A stretch of 64,000 nt of DNA from Apostichopus japonicus (GCF_037975245.1 NC_092566.1:7916001-7980000); one strand, 5' to 3'. Counted from the stretch's first letter, positions 1-40,609 are shown. The notes: generated from the sequence alone by a model not told the origin. Program-made: numbers and translations.

Positions 1-790
1 ATACAAGCGTTAATCCCCTAACTGGGGATAGCACCAGTATGCATCTAAGCCCCATTACCGACACAAAATGTCCTCAAGGAGGAGGGGTTTAAGGGGAAAC
101 CCTCATATGTGAATTGACATTTATTTCTTAAAGGAGGTGTCCTGTTAAGACATTTTTGGCCACATAACGGTCGTCTATTACTTCATGACGTGACGTAATG
201 TTTGGTAGGCCTATATAGTTCCAATTATATCAAACAGAAGGTAAATTGCGTCATTGACTACCGGCGTTGGGTGGATCTTCACCATTTCGTCGCCGATACA
301 CTTTCCAACGTTTTGTTTGTGTTATAAACACAATCAAAACGGGAAATTTCACAATGTTCATTTATTTTCTAATAGAAACAAACCTGTAATAAATAAGCTA
401 ATGGTCTATGTTGCTGTGGTAATTTTTTTATTTATAGCTTAACTAAAGTTTTTACTAAGTTTATCAAGGGCGCAGGAGCCGGAAGTGGAGGTTTGGGATA
501 CATTTTGAGGGAATAAAACTGACAGAGTAATTTTTTATGATGGTCTGTATGTTTTGTGCTTGAAAATCGATACGAGAGGACAAGAAATATCCTCCCAGTT
601 CATGACAATGCTGCCTCCTCGTCCCACCCTTTCAATACAAAATATTTTCTCACATGATGTTGCCTGCCAGTGTCAGAGCTCATGTTGAGAACTTTTCGAG
701 AAATATTCGTCTAACTTTGCACCCGATACACATGAAGAACATAGGTACTACTGTATATCTTCAAGTTTTGTTACAAAGTAAAAACCGGAT
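1..790. other. No gene recognised; AT-rich intergenic DNA
   Basis: I see no domain, splice-bounded exon, tRNA or clear repeat in this stretch. The short open frame around 254-442 has no recognisable product. One palindromic octamer TAGGCCTA lies near 206. Confidence 0.5.
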
Positions 791-796
791 GGTGCT

Positions 797-946
797 ATAA
801 ATCGGTAGCATGTGCTTTAAGGATTACAGTAAGAACTGAGGATATGTGCAATCCAAACAAATCCAGTATAATGCATTTGTTGGGATTACACATATCCTCA
901 GTTCTCTTACTGTAATCCAATAGTTTAGCACATGCTACCGATTTAT
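797..946. repeat. Hairpin-forming inverted repeat, about 150 bp
   Basis: The arm at about 797-854 (starting ATAAATCGGTAGCATG) is repeated in reverse complement at about 883-946 (ending CATGCTACCGATTTAT). The arms show small indels and a spacer of about 28 bp, so a single strand could fold into one long hairpin. This is the form of a short MITE or foldback element. I could not identify a target duplication or family. Confidence 0.75.
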
Positions 947-950
947 CATA

Positions 951-2300
951 TTTATAAGCAAACCCAGTGATTAATGTGCTACAAAGTTTTAAGATTCACA
1001 GTAGTTACTGTCATCTCTGTATGAATCGGCTGAACTTTAACATCGAATAGATTTAATGAAGAGAAAATTGACAAATATGACCTGTCGTAACATACACAGG
1101 AAGGAGGCGAGTTCTATATGATGTCGTCAATATTGTTCTTTATGCGACCAATTTCCTTTCTATTGTTTTAAGGTTCCCAACCATTTCCTTCCATTTGACG
1201 CCTTTGTGTTATATTTCCGTATGTTTATGTCAAGACATAGGGTTAACTAAAGGGGGGACTGAATGTGACTCTTTGATTTTTATGCGCATGCGTGTGATGT
1301 ACATCATTATCTGTCCGGTATTTTCTATATCAATATAGCCTTAAAGTAACATTCTAGAGATGAAGCATATGTTAAAGCTGAAAACCATAAAAAACGGTAA
1401 AACTATATGAAAACATAACCAGCGTTCAATTTTTCTTATTTTTCTGGAATTATGACATAGCATGACCTAAGTTCTGCTTGAAGTCATCCCTATATCGAGA
1501 TCGTGTGTTGCTGCCGTAAAGCTAATCTCATGGTTTAATTTGCTAGACTAGGTAATCCAGTCACTTCGAATGGATGAGCCTCCAATGTCTTAATGGTTAA
1601 ATTAAGTTCTCAAATATACAAGTGGTTTAGAAATGTAATCTGATCTGATGGCCAATATGTTTCATGGTCTGTTACATATCAAACTGAATTTTGTCAAGAT
1701 CATCCTTAACTTTAAAAAAATGTGAGAATGATGTGAAATGTCACAATTGAACACAAAAGTGACCTTCTCCTAATTCTAATTCGCCACCAGACAATCCTGA
1801 TGGCAGCGGGCCTGGTGATTTCACTATACTTACATGTAATAATTATTAAACCGTGATGGCTTCATCATCGTTCATACGTGTCTCAGTTCACAGATGTAAA
1901 CCTACAACTAGGTTATCCCTGTCGAATTCTGGTGGTCGTGCTCTTGTTCCCAATTATACTGATGGTTTGTGGTCGGGTGTCCCTGCCATGAAATTGGGGG
2001 AATAGCAGAAAATATCTCAGTTCGTTGTCTGACATTTTGAAGCTCCTCATATGGTTGAGGTTAATCTCGTAAGTTAATCTGATTGGTAAATGCTACCAAA
2101 GCATTTCATAATAGTTCTAAAAAATATATGATTAGTCGTGCTGGTATACAGTTAAATCTAATAAGTAGCGACAGAGTCAGGTTTGATCATTGGAAATTAA
2201 TACCTTAGACCCGCAGGCTACAAACCTTATGTCGTTCTATAACCTTTGACCTGTTGTCTCGACGTTACACTCTGTCGTCGTCGGTTCTTTTCTTTTTTTA
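951..2300. other. No gene recognised
   Basis: Intergenic AT-rich sequence. I found no homologous coding segment or structured repeat by eye. Confidence 0.45.
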
Positions 2301-2315
2301 AAATAAAATTTGTCA

Positions 2316-2327
2316 TGCGCATGCGCA
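2316..2327. promoter_or_regulatory. NRF-1-like palindrome TGCGCATGCGCA
   Basis: The 12-mer TGCGCATGCGCA fits the known NRF-1 consensus (YGCGCAYGCGCR). No exon or promoter is visible beside it, so it may be a chance (ATGCGC)n repeat. Confidence 0.2.
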
Positions 2328-2856
2328 TGCACACATGTTTGTGTGGGTGTCGAATCATATGTACATATGTTTACACATAGATTCAGATACTTCTACCGAC
2401 AGCGACATGTCTCAATAGGAAAAGAGTGGTTTTATCTCCCCGATGAAAGACACATATCTACACCGCCCCCTCCCTTCCCTAGGCAAAACGATATAATGTT
2501 GCCACTGTTGTTTTTCCGCTTCTGGCAAGAAAGATAGACAAGACGGACGGACGGACGGACAGACAGACAGAAGTCAAGTCGGACAATTTGAATTGTTATG
2601 GAAAGGCTGTAAAGGAATACGTTGAGACGGACGTCGACAAAAAGCATAAATTTTTAATTTTGCATATTAAGGTCGGGGCTGAAATTGGTTTTTGTCATTA
2701 AATGTTGAGGTAAATTACCAGATAAGAGAACAGTTTTGGACGAGAGATAGAGAAAGAGAAATACACAACACGCAATATGGTTTGTGTAGGACACTTAACT
2801 AAAATGGGGGAGAGGGTGGGGGGGGGGGAACCTACCCATCGTACCTTAATCGCCTG

Positions 2857-3240
2857 TTTATACTCTCCAGAAGAAAGCCATTAGACTGATAACAAATTAT
2901 ATAGTTATCGTGCTCAGAGTAATATCATATTTTCTAACTTAAATATCTTCGACACATACAAAATTCAAGTCGCTCTATTTATGTATAAATTTGTCAATGG
3001 ACTTGTGCCTTCTAACTAATTTGCTGATTACTATCTTTTTCATTGTGACATTCATATAACTACAATACACACTTTTGTCCAAACTTCCGTACAAATTTGA
3101 TCTCTACCGAGAGGATCATCGACTTTTTTTAATCAATTCTGGAGTTACAACCGGGAATAGTTTGGACAACACAATGACAAAATTCTAAAAGCATTCATTA
3201 CTTCAAACAAAAAATGAAATCCACTTTTACTTAACGATTA
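2857..3240 (+). pseudogene. Decayed LINE reverse transcriptase, C-terminal end
   Basis: Translation gives LQKKAIRLI followed, after a frame slip near 2900, by a segment containing YRAQSNIIFSNL and LFMYKFVNGLVPSN. This is the usual order at the C-terminal end of CR1/L2/Rex-type non-LTR reverse transcriptases (an LQKRAIRLI block, a 'LF..L.IL' block, then an 'MYK..NG.LP' block). In-frame stops and the frameshift show it is dead. Upstream polymerase motifs are missing, so this is a 5'-truncated copy. The clade assignment is tentative. Confidence 0.6.
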
Positions 3241-3464
3241 TGATCATTAAGCAGTGATTCTTTCTTTCTTGCTTTTTTTACTTTGTTCTTTGTTCTTTTC
3301 TTTTGTCTTTTCTTTTGTCTTTTCTTATTCCTCTTACTTATCCTTTGTATTCTTTTGTTTTGGTTTTTGTAAAGCGGGACTGCTCGTAAAACTGTACTGC
3401 ATCTTCGGTCCTTCCCCACCTCCTTGTATATTAACTATTCACCATTGTATTTATACTATGTGGT

Positions 3465-4010
3465 AATATGACGTCATATGTTTATTGTTTACTCGTAAAC
3501 TATTACCTCTTTTAGCATCCAACAACTCTTCAAGTATTCTTAGGACATTTCTTCACATCATCCAACCAACAAACCTTGGTTCTAAATAGGTTTAGTAACA
3601 TTTAAAAACTATTATCATGTTGCTGTGAATAGTCGTTGCAGATTTTTAATTTAGCCCACACTTCATAGTGAGGTAATTTGTTGTTTACCCGCAAGATAAC
3701 ATCTCTCCAAGCATCCAACAACTCCTATAAGATAATCTCAGGACATCCCTCTTTATCTGTCAACAAAAAAATCTTGGTTCTAATAAGTTCAAATGCATTT
3801 AAATGCCATTTTCATGTTGCTGTGACAATGAACTGCTTTGTTGTAATTGTCGTACATCGTATAAGAGTGACGTCATTTGTTTGTTGTTTACTCGAAAAAT
3901 AACACTTCTCCAATCATCCAACATCGCGAAAAATGTTCCCAGGACATCCCTCTACAACTTCCAACCAACAAACCTTGGTACTAAAGATGTGCAACGAAAG
4001 CCGTTTTTTA
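3465..4010 (+). repeat. Three diverged tandem copies of a ~200 bp unit
   Basis: The landmarks 'GTTTACTCG.AAA', 'CATCCAACA', 'AGGACAT.CCTC' and 'CAACAAA.CTTGGT.CTAA' recur in the same order near 3485-3585, 3683-3785 and 3885-3985, with 'TTTTCATGTTGCTGTGA' between copies. The period is close to 200 bp. Copies 1 and 3 begin next to TGACGTCA. The open frames here are by-products of the repeat. It is an old tandem duplication of unknown origin. Confidence 0.65.
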
Positions 4011-4029
4011 AGCACATTGATGGACTATA

Positions 4030-6180
4030 ATAAAAAAAATCAAACTCAAACTCAAAATGACACGGTTTTGATATGCACTGTGTCTACACGAAACAGAACT
4101 ATAGCGATCTACTTTACAATTCAGATATCATGATGACAATGCTATACGTGTCTTCGTTTATAATTTCATTTGATATGGTGCTTGATTCAAACAATAAGAA
4201 ATCGTTTATTGTTTCCTTGTTAACAATAAAACACCCAAGTCATTTTTGACGTAGTTTATGACCTATGAAGGAATCGGTTCATGTTATTCAAGGTAGGCTA
4301 TTCTCTTTTGGTAAACAAAATTATTATTAGTATTGCACTGGTAAAAAAATGGTACTATACTATTCGAGAAAAGATCAGAAAGAAAAGGAAGAATAACCCG
4401 AGAACGCCTTGAGAACGCCTTGAAAAATGAAAGCTAGGACCATGGAAGTAATACTGACATACTAGAACTACTAACTATTCCGTGGAAATAGACATCGTAT
4501 GATTATAGGCTAAAGTTATGATGTAATTTACAACGGATCCTGGTATAATTAATCAATGTTTCTAACACTCTATAACAGCGAAGATGTGAGTGATACGTGA
4601 TCAGGTTTGATTTTCGCGAAAATGCGGCGTAGGGACGGAAGGACGAAGGTAAAGAGGGGGGGTGTGTGGGTGGGGGTTACAAGGGAGGAAAATTAAACGG
4701 GAGTACTCTAGCATATATCCATTTGGGGCGGACAAAACGTTACGGGTGGTTATAGAAGACACGTACTAATTTATGAACACACGAACACACGTACTAAAAA
4801 CGTTTCATGTGAAGGCGTTCGGGAGGCATGATGGCTATGTGTAACATATTCTACCGTATCTATCAGGAGGGCGTAGGCAGTGACGGGGAGGTGGGGGGGG
4901 GGGAGGGGAGTGGTGGTTGATATTTCACTTTACTGCATCTACCATGCACAGTCTTGTATATAGCCAATGGAGTTCCAAAGGAGACCATCCGGCCTTGATT
5001 TTGCTACATCACCAAAGGTTGACAAATATTCAGAAAATTCGACGGCAGAATAATTTTGAACCCATGCAAGGTAAATAAAACTACAGGTGTTTCTAGCTCC
5101 TAGATTCTTCTCTTCATTATGTCACCTCAGCAGCCTACGTGAGAATGTTTTTGTCTTTAATTGCGAAATTCGAAATTCAGTTTGACAACCTCAAAGCTGA
5201 GATGAGAAAAGGTTATAAAATAGCAATTAACTTTTTATTTCCGCCAGACGATAAGAAAGGGGAATTTTGAAAAGTTGTGAACTTTTGACCTTTTTTTCTT
5301 CGTTTACCCGAACGACGAAATACTAAAGAAATTCAGGTAGAAATTTCTCGCCTTGTCACTCTTGGGAGTTTTAATATACAACTTTTGTTTTATATTTTTG
5401 AAGGCTTTTATCCTTATGCAAGCTAGCTTATTTTTGTTATCTGATTTTAATAGTTTATTCTGAGCCGATGATTATCGACACTGATGGTCTTATTAATGCT
5501 AAAAGTGTAATCAGAAGGGGGGGGGGTAAATTATTCAGTTTTATGGGGCAGAATTTATACACCTACTGATGATGTCATAAAGGAAAAATATGACATCAAA
5601 TTTGTTGTAGGGTGATAAGAGTTATAATGCCAAATGAGCTTAAATTCTAACCACGTAAGATTTATTTGTGCTCCGATTAATAACAGTCCTTATAAACCTT
5701 TCAAAATATTTTGGCAGAGAGTCGTAAGCTTTTCATATACTGAATAAGATGACATCATAATTGTTGTTCACCAAATATATCTGCAGGGGCGTTCATTTAC
5801 CACTTTGCATGGGGCTGTAATTATAATAGCAATAATAAAAATAATTTCAAAAATAGTAAACAAGAGGAAAATACGAGTAAATGGCAAGTAAGTAGACAAG
5901 CATTTGATCAGAATGGAAGCACTTAACTAGACCAGAATCAGCCGGGGGAAAAATATACCCATGATATTCGTCCGGTTACGAACGTTGGACTTAAGTTCAT
6001 TCAGACGTAACGGATTTCGAGCTAAATAGAATAAATTACGATATGTACCCATCCCCTCCCCCAGGGCAGTAGTGTCGGGATGTCTTCGCAGGGAGAACGT
6101 GTACCAACTTTGAAAACAAATGACCTCTTGTTGAGAAATTAAGAAAAATGTAATTAAAAGAGAGCAGATTGTTGCAACCT
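4030..6180. other. No gene recognised
   Basis: AT-rich intergenic sequence with G-rich tracts near 4655-4675, 4885-4912 and 5516-5527. I see no coding or RNA feature. Confidence 0.45.
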
Positions 6181-6187
6181 TTCAAAC

Positions 6188-6677
6188 GTGCCATTTAAAA
6201 AAAAAAAAATTATTATCAGCAAAAACATAAGCCGAAACATTAAGTTTAGGATTTTCGAGGCTTTATTAAAGAATATTTTCTTGTACAATTGCGAACTGTG
6301 GGGCACTACGAAGGCTCTTGATCGAAAAATTGACACTTTTCAAAGGAGACGACTTCGTAATATTCTCAACATTAGATGGACCAATAACAATTGGTTATCA
6401 AACGATGAGCTCTACAATGAAACCAACCAAACACCTTGGTCATCCATATAGTCGCATTGAGATTTTTCGGTCATGTAGCAAGACTCCAGGAGGACGCTCC
6501 AGCAAAGGTTGCATTAAAGTGAAACATTGAGACATACTGCTTAACCAGTAGGAAGGCCCGTGACTACCTTGCTTGGAAAAATAAAGTCGCAATTTAACAA
6601 TTTCGATGAAGCAATAAACCTTGCACAAGATCGTGATACGTGGCGGAGGTTGATCACTGAGCATGTCGGATAGACGA
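6188..6677 (+). pseudogene. Decayed LINE reverse transcriptase, C-terminal end
   Basis: A frame from 6188 gives a block with LYNCELWGTTKALDRKI, then FQRRRLRNILNIRWTN. Another frame gives LRFFGHVARLQEDAPAKVAL, then KARDYLAWKNK, and finally AQDRDTWRRLITEHVG and a stop near 6672. These are the ordered landmarks of the extension after the reverse-transcriptase domain in I/R1/Nimb-like and related LINEs ('YGCE.W', 'RRCLRRILNIRW', 'RLRWFGHV.R', 'A.DR..WR.L'). Frameshifts and stops show a dead, 5'-truncated copy. A (TAC)n tract starts about 10 bases after the stop and is probably its 3' tail. Confidence 0.75.
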
Positions 6678-6686
6678 GACTCAACT

Positions 6687-7409
<723 letters not shown>

Positions 7410-7439
7410 ATGGACAATGAGTTCCTTTGGTTGGGACAA

Positions 7440-8080
7440 ATGAAGAAACATTTCCCATTTTTCCTCGTAGATTAAGCCTTTATCATTCTAGACAGCTCCC
7501 TCCTCCATTCACGGAATGAAATCGGTGTTTGTAAAGTTTCGATTCTGACAAAAGTTGTGTAACGCTTAGTTTATTTTAAGCTTATACTCAATTGACTTGG
7601 TTTTGTTTTTAAAGAATATATGTTTGAACTATAGTCACTAAACTGATTCGATCTATAAATATAGGATACCGCGTATGCTCCCTTGTGCGTAATGCGTGCC
7701 GTAACGCCCTACAATGCTTCATGTTACCTATAACACCCACAACACAGAAAGACCATTGAACCGCAAAACGTATATTTTTCTTCTTCTTCTTAGAAACCGG
7801 TATCACATTATAACGTAATTGTTTGAATTACGGATTTTAGAAGTACTATTCCGTTCTGAGTATGGACATGTATATATTCATATATAATGAATCAGCAATA
7901 AGATCCGTCTATTCTAATTGTTCTGTCGCTATTTAGATCTCAAAAAGGAAATGATTAGATGTTCATTAACCACTTGTCTGTCGATCAGGTGAAATAGTTC
8001 AAGGTATATAGTGCCCCTATGTAAACCATTGCTTAGCAACGAATAATATATTTATGCATACATACATACATATTCAACAG
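7440..8080. other. No gene recognised
   Basis: AT-rich intergenic sequence without visible coding or structured elements. Confidence 0.45.
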
Positions 8081-8083
8081 AAT

Positions 8084-8450
8084 ACTTCCGGAATTCGTTC
8101 CGGTGAGGTTTCGCTATACGGGCACTTCTTGGCAGTGCAGGTAAAGTTACTGCACCCCGCCTCTCCCTTCCCCACAGTATTCCTTGTAAATCTATAGTAA
8201 CAACAATATTTAGTACTTTTTTCATTATATATTCTCTGAAAATAAAACACACTTCCGAAGTTTGGTTGTTCCGATGAGGTTTGGCTAAAGGTATATGTTG
8301 AAAATTCAGATATGCAAACTGCAGGGAAAGTTCCTTCACTTCTTCCCTCCTTCATCTCTCGATGACCCCCCCCCCCTCCCTCTTCCTCTCCTCTCCATGC
8401 TACCCCATCCCCTTCTTCGTTTCCAAGAATGCTTTGCAAATCTAGAAACA
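8084..8450 (+). repeat. Diverged tandem duplication, ~170-200 bp unit
   Basis: The order 'CTTCCG.A', 'GTTCCG.TGAGGTTT.GCTA', 'GCAGG.AAAGTT', a C-rich tract, then 'GTAAATCTA' or 'GCAAATCTA' occurs at 8084-8200 and again at 8252-8450. The second copy is longer because its pyrimidine tract expanded. Apparent open frames on both strands follow from low-complexity C-rich sequence. Confidence 0.5.
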
Positions 8451-8532
8451 CACAGTGTTTTGCATATATACCCCTTCTACAGTTGCTTCCGATTGGAGTT
8501 GAGTCGATTCTTTTATTCCTATCTGTGGTATT

Positions 8533-8908
8533 CAGGGGCGTCGGAGCCGGTACGGCAGGTCCGGTGAACGCCGGACCAATATTCACAGCGCAAAAAAAAA
8601 AAAAAAAGTAGGACTAAGAAAAAAAAAATGGCAAAAAATAATCTGGGAGGTATATTTTTCAATAATTTTCAATAATGATGACGGGCAGTAGGCTAAATGT
8701 GACTACTCTGGCAGGTCTTGTTTTCAAGCTCGGGAAGTGCCATTTCCTGCAATCTGGAAGGCATTTTGCAAAATTTTCTCCATTACGCTACGCGCCAACC
8801 ATGGTGGCGCGTAGCGTAGTTTTACCTACAAAACGTCCCCCGATAATTATGATAGATGGCCACACTCTGATCTGCCGTACCAATCCCAAATAGCTTCCGA
8901 CGCCCCTG
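8533..8908. mobile_element. 376 bp non-autonomous inverted-repeat element
   Basis: The left end CAGGGGCGTCGGAGCCGG is matched by the right end CTTCCGACGCCCCTG in reverse complement, and inner blocks also match (GGTACGGCAG near 8550 with CTGCCGTACC near 8873). This is the structure of a short non-autonomous DNA transposon. CAGGGGCG-type ends are common in hAT-like families. The flanks (GTGGTATT and TGTTAATG) do not form a clear 8 bp target duplication. Inside are an A15 run and a palindrome at about 8783-8820. No transposase is present. Confidence 0.75.
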
Positions 8909-8909
8909 T

Positions 8910-9909
8910 GTTAATGAAGGAAAGTACTCAAAAGTAGAACTGGCATGCTCCCTGCTGGTCCTCTCGGACCTCCTCATATACCCTTTATATCATTCGTACG
9001 AGGTATGTACTAATCCTGGTGTGAAGCGATTCACACCAAAAGAAAAGGGTCCGGTGGGGGGAGGGTGAGGGGTGGGGAGGGTGGAGGGTTGGGGGAAGCT
9101 GCTCTCTCTTAATAATTGTAATTTATGCCGGTCCATCTGTCGGTTACCTTACTGACTCGCGTCACTGTATAATATCTATGAAGAAAATGGACAATATTTG
9201 TTCGAGATATGCTCTTGAAGTTTTGTAATTCCAGTTAATGTTTCGTTTACATTAATTTCATGTTATCAGCTTTACGAAAGCTCAGTTTACTACGAATCTC
9301 AGAAGCTCACGCATGCGTACTGGAATATACTTATAGATCGTGTGTATATGCCGAGGGGATAATACTATCACGTTGAGATATATATTTATATACACGGTAT
9401 GTATATTAACGCCCATTGTTTGGAACACACAGGCGGTATATGGGCCTGCAGTATATCTTTAAATGAAGGAAACAGAATAATTAGGGATAGTTGAGGAACG
9501 GAGAAATTCATTCTTTTTCGATCTTCATTCGAGTAGAAATCATTGCAAAAAAAATAATCAACCTGTTATTTGAAAAAAAAAACAGGAACTGTTTTCGGAA
9601 TTTCCTTTCAATTTATTGGAAAGGAAATGACTGGTCACACACGTGAAAATATTTGTAGGGTTCCTGGCTTTGAAATGGTCGGATCGATTGAAAAACAGTC
9701 GACGATTAACAATTGAACGTGGGTGTAAACTTGTGACCAAAGGAATCGCGTAAATATTGTTAATGATCTCTACAACTTGGGTTTGCGACACGCAATAAAA
9801 GACACATATACTATGAACATGTAATCCAGAAAATCCATGCGTTCTGATTAAACTATTTGTTGGTTATACAAAATTAATGCAGAGGGGAGGGTATAGAGGG
9901 ATATACCAT

Positions 9910-9910
<1 letters not shown>
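8910..9910. other. No gene recognised
   Basis: Intergenic, with a G-rich stretch at 9050-9095. No coding or RNA feature seen. Confidence 0.45.

Positions 9911-9911
<1 letters not shown>

Positions 9912-9991
<80 letters not shown>
9912..9991. repeat. (AT)n microsatellite, ~80 bp
   Basis: Perfect AT dinucleotide array, bounded by the inverted flanks CCATGGTAT and ATACCAT. Open frames across it encode only alternating Ile-Tyr and are not genes. Confidence 0.97.
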
Positions 9992-9993
<2 letters not shown>

Positions 9994-10220
9994 ATCACGC
10001 ATCGATCGTTCAAGCACGGTTCGGTATTCCCTCTCTGTGGTATGCGCACACACATGCGCATGCTCAGTAGAATTAATCTGTGGATGAATCGATAATGTTT
10101 TTTTAACCCCGTGTTATGGACGTTCAAAGGCAGGGGTATATAGATTAAATTAAAAAATATGTTGGAATATTCCGTGATATATCCAGTAGTCCAATTGTAT
10201 TTCCATGCAAATTTCTTGGA

Positions 10221-10354
10221 TTTCAAATTTCAAATTTCAAATATTTCAAATTTCAAATATTTCAAATTTCAAAATTTCAAATTTCAAATATAGTACCTTA
10301 TTTCAAATTTCAAATTTCAAATTTCAAATTTCAAATTTCAAATATAGTACCTTA
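10221..10354. repeat. (TTTCAAA)n heptamer repeat
   Basis: Tandem TTTCAAA units with occasional TA insertions. The block ending CAAATATAGTACCTTA occurs twice, near 10283 and 10338, so part of the array was itself duplicated. Confidence 0.9.
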
Positions 10355-10559
10355 AGGGGGGTCATCAGCGCTATTCTGAGCCCTGGTCTGCACCGTAGAG
10401 TGGTGGAGTCACATGTGACCTCAGTCGGTACCTCTGCACGCGAGCGAACGGAAGTGTACATGTTTGTCGTTTTATTTGTCGCTTCGCTTTGCAGAGTGGG
10501 ATATGCAAACAACTAACAGGATTACGAGCTGTTCAAGAATCCCGCGCTCAGGCTGTCCC

Positions 10560-11097
10560 AAAATGTCGTCATCCCTCAAAGATTTATATACAGCTGATGA
10601 CGTCATAGAAGCCACTCAAATATTGAGAGTACTGCATTGGCTGCCAATTAAAACAGCGAATCATTTTCCAACTTTTCAAGGCGCCGCCGATCTATACTTG
10701 AGAGAACTATTGACTTGGCGTTGTATAGTGGGCGCATTCTTGTCTCGAAAGCCCCGACTCTTTACCAACCATTGAGTAAATCTAAGTTATGTGGTGCTAG
10801 GGCGTTTCATGTTTGTGCAACAGGTCTATGGAACGCCCTGCCACCGGCACTTCGTCTTTTACCCACCTTCTTTAAAGTACCAAGTTAAAACCTTCTATCG
10901 TGTACTTTCATGGCTGATCTTGTTTAATTTGCCTTAACCTCGTCTTAACCTGGTTGTACTTTGACTACATTATTTCCGTTTACTATACTCTGTATGTATC
11001 TTATATTTGTACTTCTTTAGATTTTACTATAGTCCCATGTGAAGAGCTTTGAGATATCACTTTACGTAAAGCGCGATATAAATATATAAATTAGTAT
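10560..11097 (+). pseudogene. CR1/L2-like LINE 3' end, decayed
   Basis: Translation near 10620 gives ILRVLHWLPIK, followed by a degraded GAADLYLRELLT segment. In another frame from 10770 it reads KLCGARAFHVCATGLWNALP and PALRLL, ending at a stop near 10888. 'LHWLP', 'YL.ELL' and 'G.RAF.V.A..LWN.LP..LR' are the C-terminal signature of CR1/L2-type reverse transcriptases. The 3' UTR ends with a typical tail near 11040-11095 (GAAGAGCTTTGAGATAT, then AAAGCGCGATATAAAT). Frameshifts make it non-functional. Confidence 0.8.
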
Positions 11098-11099
11098 TA

Positions 11100-12750
11100 A
11101 TATAGACGTAACAGACTTTTCGTGGGAGGGTAAAAATGCACCCCATTTTAGCTATCATTTAAAGTTTAAACACACTTACAAGCCATTCGTTAGTCAATAA
11201 AGGACTCTTAACAACCCGCAAATATTTCGTTTAAATAAACTTAACAATATTAATAGAATGAAAATGGTATGTGGTATCTATGTTGATTTAAACTCTTCGG
11301 CTTTTGAGGTTCTGTTCATTTTGTCTTGGTCTGTTGACAATACCTGACAATACTTCCCACGTGCTGAAAGAATTTAAAATATTCCAAAACTGTTGCTTCA
11401 ATTTGTTCACAGTATTCAGTATAGAGAGGTGCTAATGAATGCTATAGTACGGAAGGGTGATTTTGACATCACTCCCATAAAGGTACTTCTCGTGATCTTA
11501 CAAAGCAAAATTAAATGTTGCGATACAGGCAAGCCCGAACAAGTTACCAAATATGCTGCAATACGCAATAATATGCTGCAATAGCTATACACACACACAC
11601 ACACGCACACAAACCACCAAAGCATGGCCAAATGCCTATACGAGACACCTACGTATGTGCCATCTTTAGATATAGGCCTATATCGTAAAAAAAAATTAAA
11701 TCGCCAGCAAATAAGAAAATACTGTTCAAGATCAAAATGAGATATATCGCAAGCTGATTCTATTCCGTTTGTCTTGATACTCTCCGACAAAAATAGCGTT
11801 GATTTTTACCACCAATTATGTCGAATTATTATATAGCCTAAGGCAAACCAGTGACACCAGCTAACGTATATATACCCGAGGTACTATTAATCGATAAACC
11901 ATTCTTTAAAAGGTTTCCTCAACAGCCGATTTTTTTTTTATTAATCCATTTTGCTCGGCATTTTTGTCTAATTTCAATGACGGCCTAATGTAACGTTTAA
12001 AACAGTGCACATGTAATATAAGACACACGGGCAAGCATACTGTACTTTGTCAACATACGAAATGAACAACCCCCAACCCCACTACCTACACTTCCCCCAC
12101 CCCTACACAGAAAATGGACCAAACCTGTTAAGTGTTATTACAGACCTTTCATGGCTATAATAATACGGTTTTTTTTATACGTATAACATAACGTTGTGGA
12201 TTCAGTCAATCGTTCAAATTTATTTGTTAGACTATATATGCATGGTCTATTTAGAGTTATTTTTGTGCTTGTCATACACTATTGGGCAACAGTTTCCTCA
12301 TAGGTGACTCCCCTGAACAGATTTATCATACAAGACTTGCATATGACTCTAGTATGCAGATATTATGTGTGTACAATTGACCGCCTTGGAACAATAATTG
12401 GTGTCCGACTTGTAAGAGGCAACAGGTTATAAAATAAACCATGGCTTCCATATAATCTAAACCCTGCATGGTGAGAACAACATGCACAGTGCGTATAGAA
12501 CAATTTCTCCCTCTTTCTCCACTGCTATTTCCAAACATAATCGGTTCATCAAAAAGGAAAGGTTTCACCTCTTACATAGATTCAACCTGTCCAAAGGAAA
12601 TGATGACATCTTAAATAGAGGGCGGAATGCGAAACAAGTGAAATTAAACTCCGGAAAAGACTCGGAACAGTTTAATATTATTGTCGGCGACTTTTTTTTT
12701 TTTTTTTGTGGTTAAATTTTGCGTGAAAGATTTTTCGCCCCTGCACCTCC
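11100..12750. other. No gene recognised; upstream flank of the 13.3 kb gene
   Basis: AT-rich intergenic sequence with a short (CA)n at about 11588-11612 and a C-rich patch near 12070-12110. No exon could be supported. Confidence 0.4.
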
Positions 12751-12755
12751 GAGAC

Positions 12756-12793
12756 TATAAAAATAAGAGTGCCTGACTGGGAAATAATCAGAC
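12756..12793 (+). promoter_or_regulatory. Possible TATA box and initiator of the EGF-ligand gene
   Basis: TATAAAAATA at 12756-12765 lies about 32 bases before TCAGAC at 12788-12793, an acceptable initiator-like sequence at the usual spacing. Transcription from here would give a leader of about 465 bases before the ATG at 13257. AT-rich DNA yields many chance TATA matches, and a 5' non-coding exon further upstream is equally possible. Confidence 0.25.
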
Positions 12794-13256
12794 AAAAAAA
12801 CAAGTTTGAGATCTACAGTAGACATCAAGGTGCTAAATATAGACGTTCTATGAACAGAGACCGGTTATCGCTCTAGCACGCTCGTTTAGTAAAGGAGGAA
12901 AGTTTGAATTTTTACCACTGGACAAGAGGTTGCTGTTCTCGTTGGTTTTTAAACCTAAAAATCGAATTTTCAAGAACTTGGTTGTATATTACGAGCTCCA
13001 AAATATATATATACATATTGTGGATATATATCTTGAATTTATTTCAGTCGAGACTTTACATTTTGGAGACATTATTTTACGGAGCTTTGCCGATAATATA
13101 AAAGGTGCAGTGACATTACTTGGACATAAACATACATATATAATATATAATATATATATAGAAAGTATATACACAAATATTTCTATATTAATACATATAT
13201 CTATATATATGTATATTATAGGGGATAACGCAGAAGGCTTTGGTAATCATTGTACC

Positions 13257-40589
<27,333 letters not shown>

Positions 40590-40602
40590 CGAAAATTAAA
40601 TG

Positions 40603-40608
40603 AATAAA
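40603..40608 (+). terminator. Candidate polyadenylation signal AATAAA
   Basis: AATAAA begins 14 bases after the stop codon. Such a short 3' UTR is possible, but further AATAAA hexamers lie downstream (for example near 41452), so the true 3' end is open. Confidence 0.35.
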
Positions 40609-40609
40609 G

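Noticed and set aside
12930-13256. Upstream in-frame Met codons extending the gene's first exon
   Set aside because: The extension runs through TA-rich sequence and would bury the signal peptide internally. The ATG at 13257 has a full ACCATGG context directly before the signal peptide.
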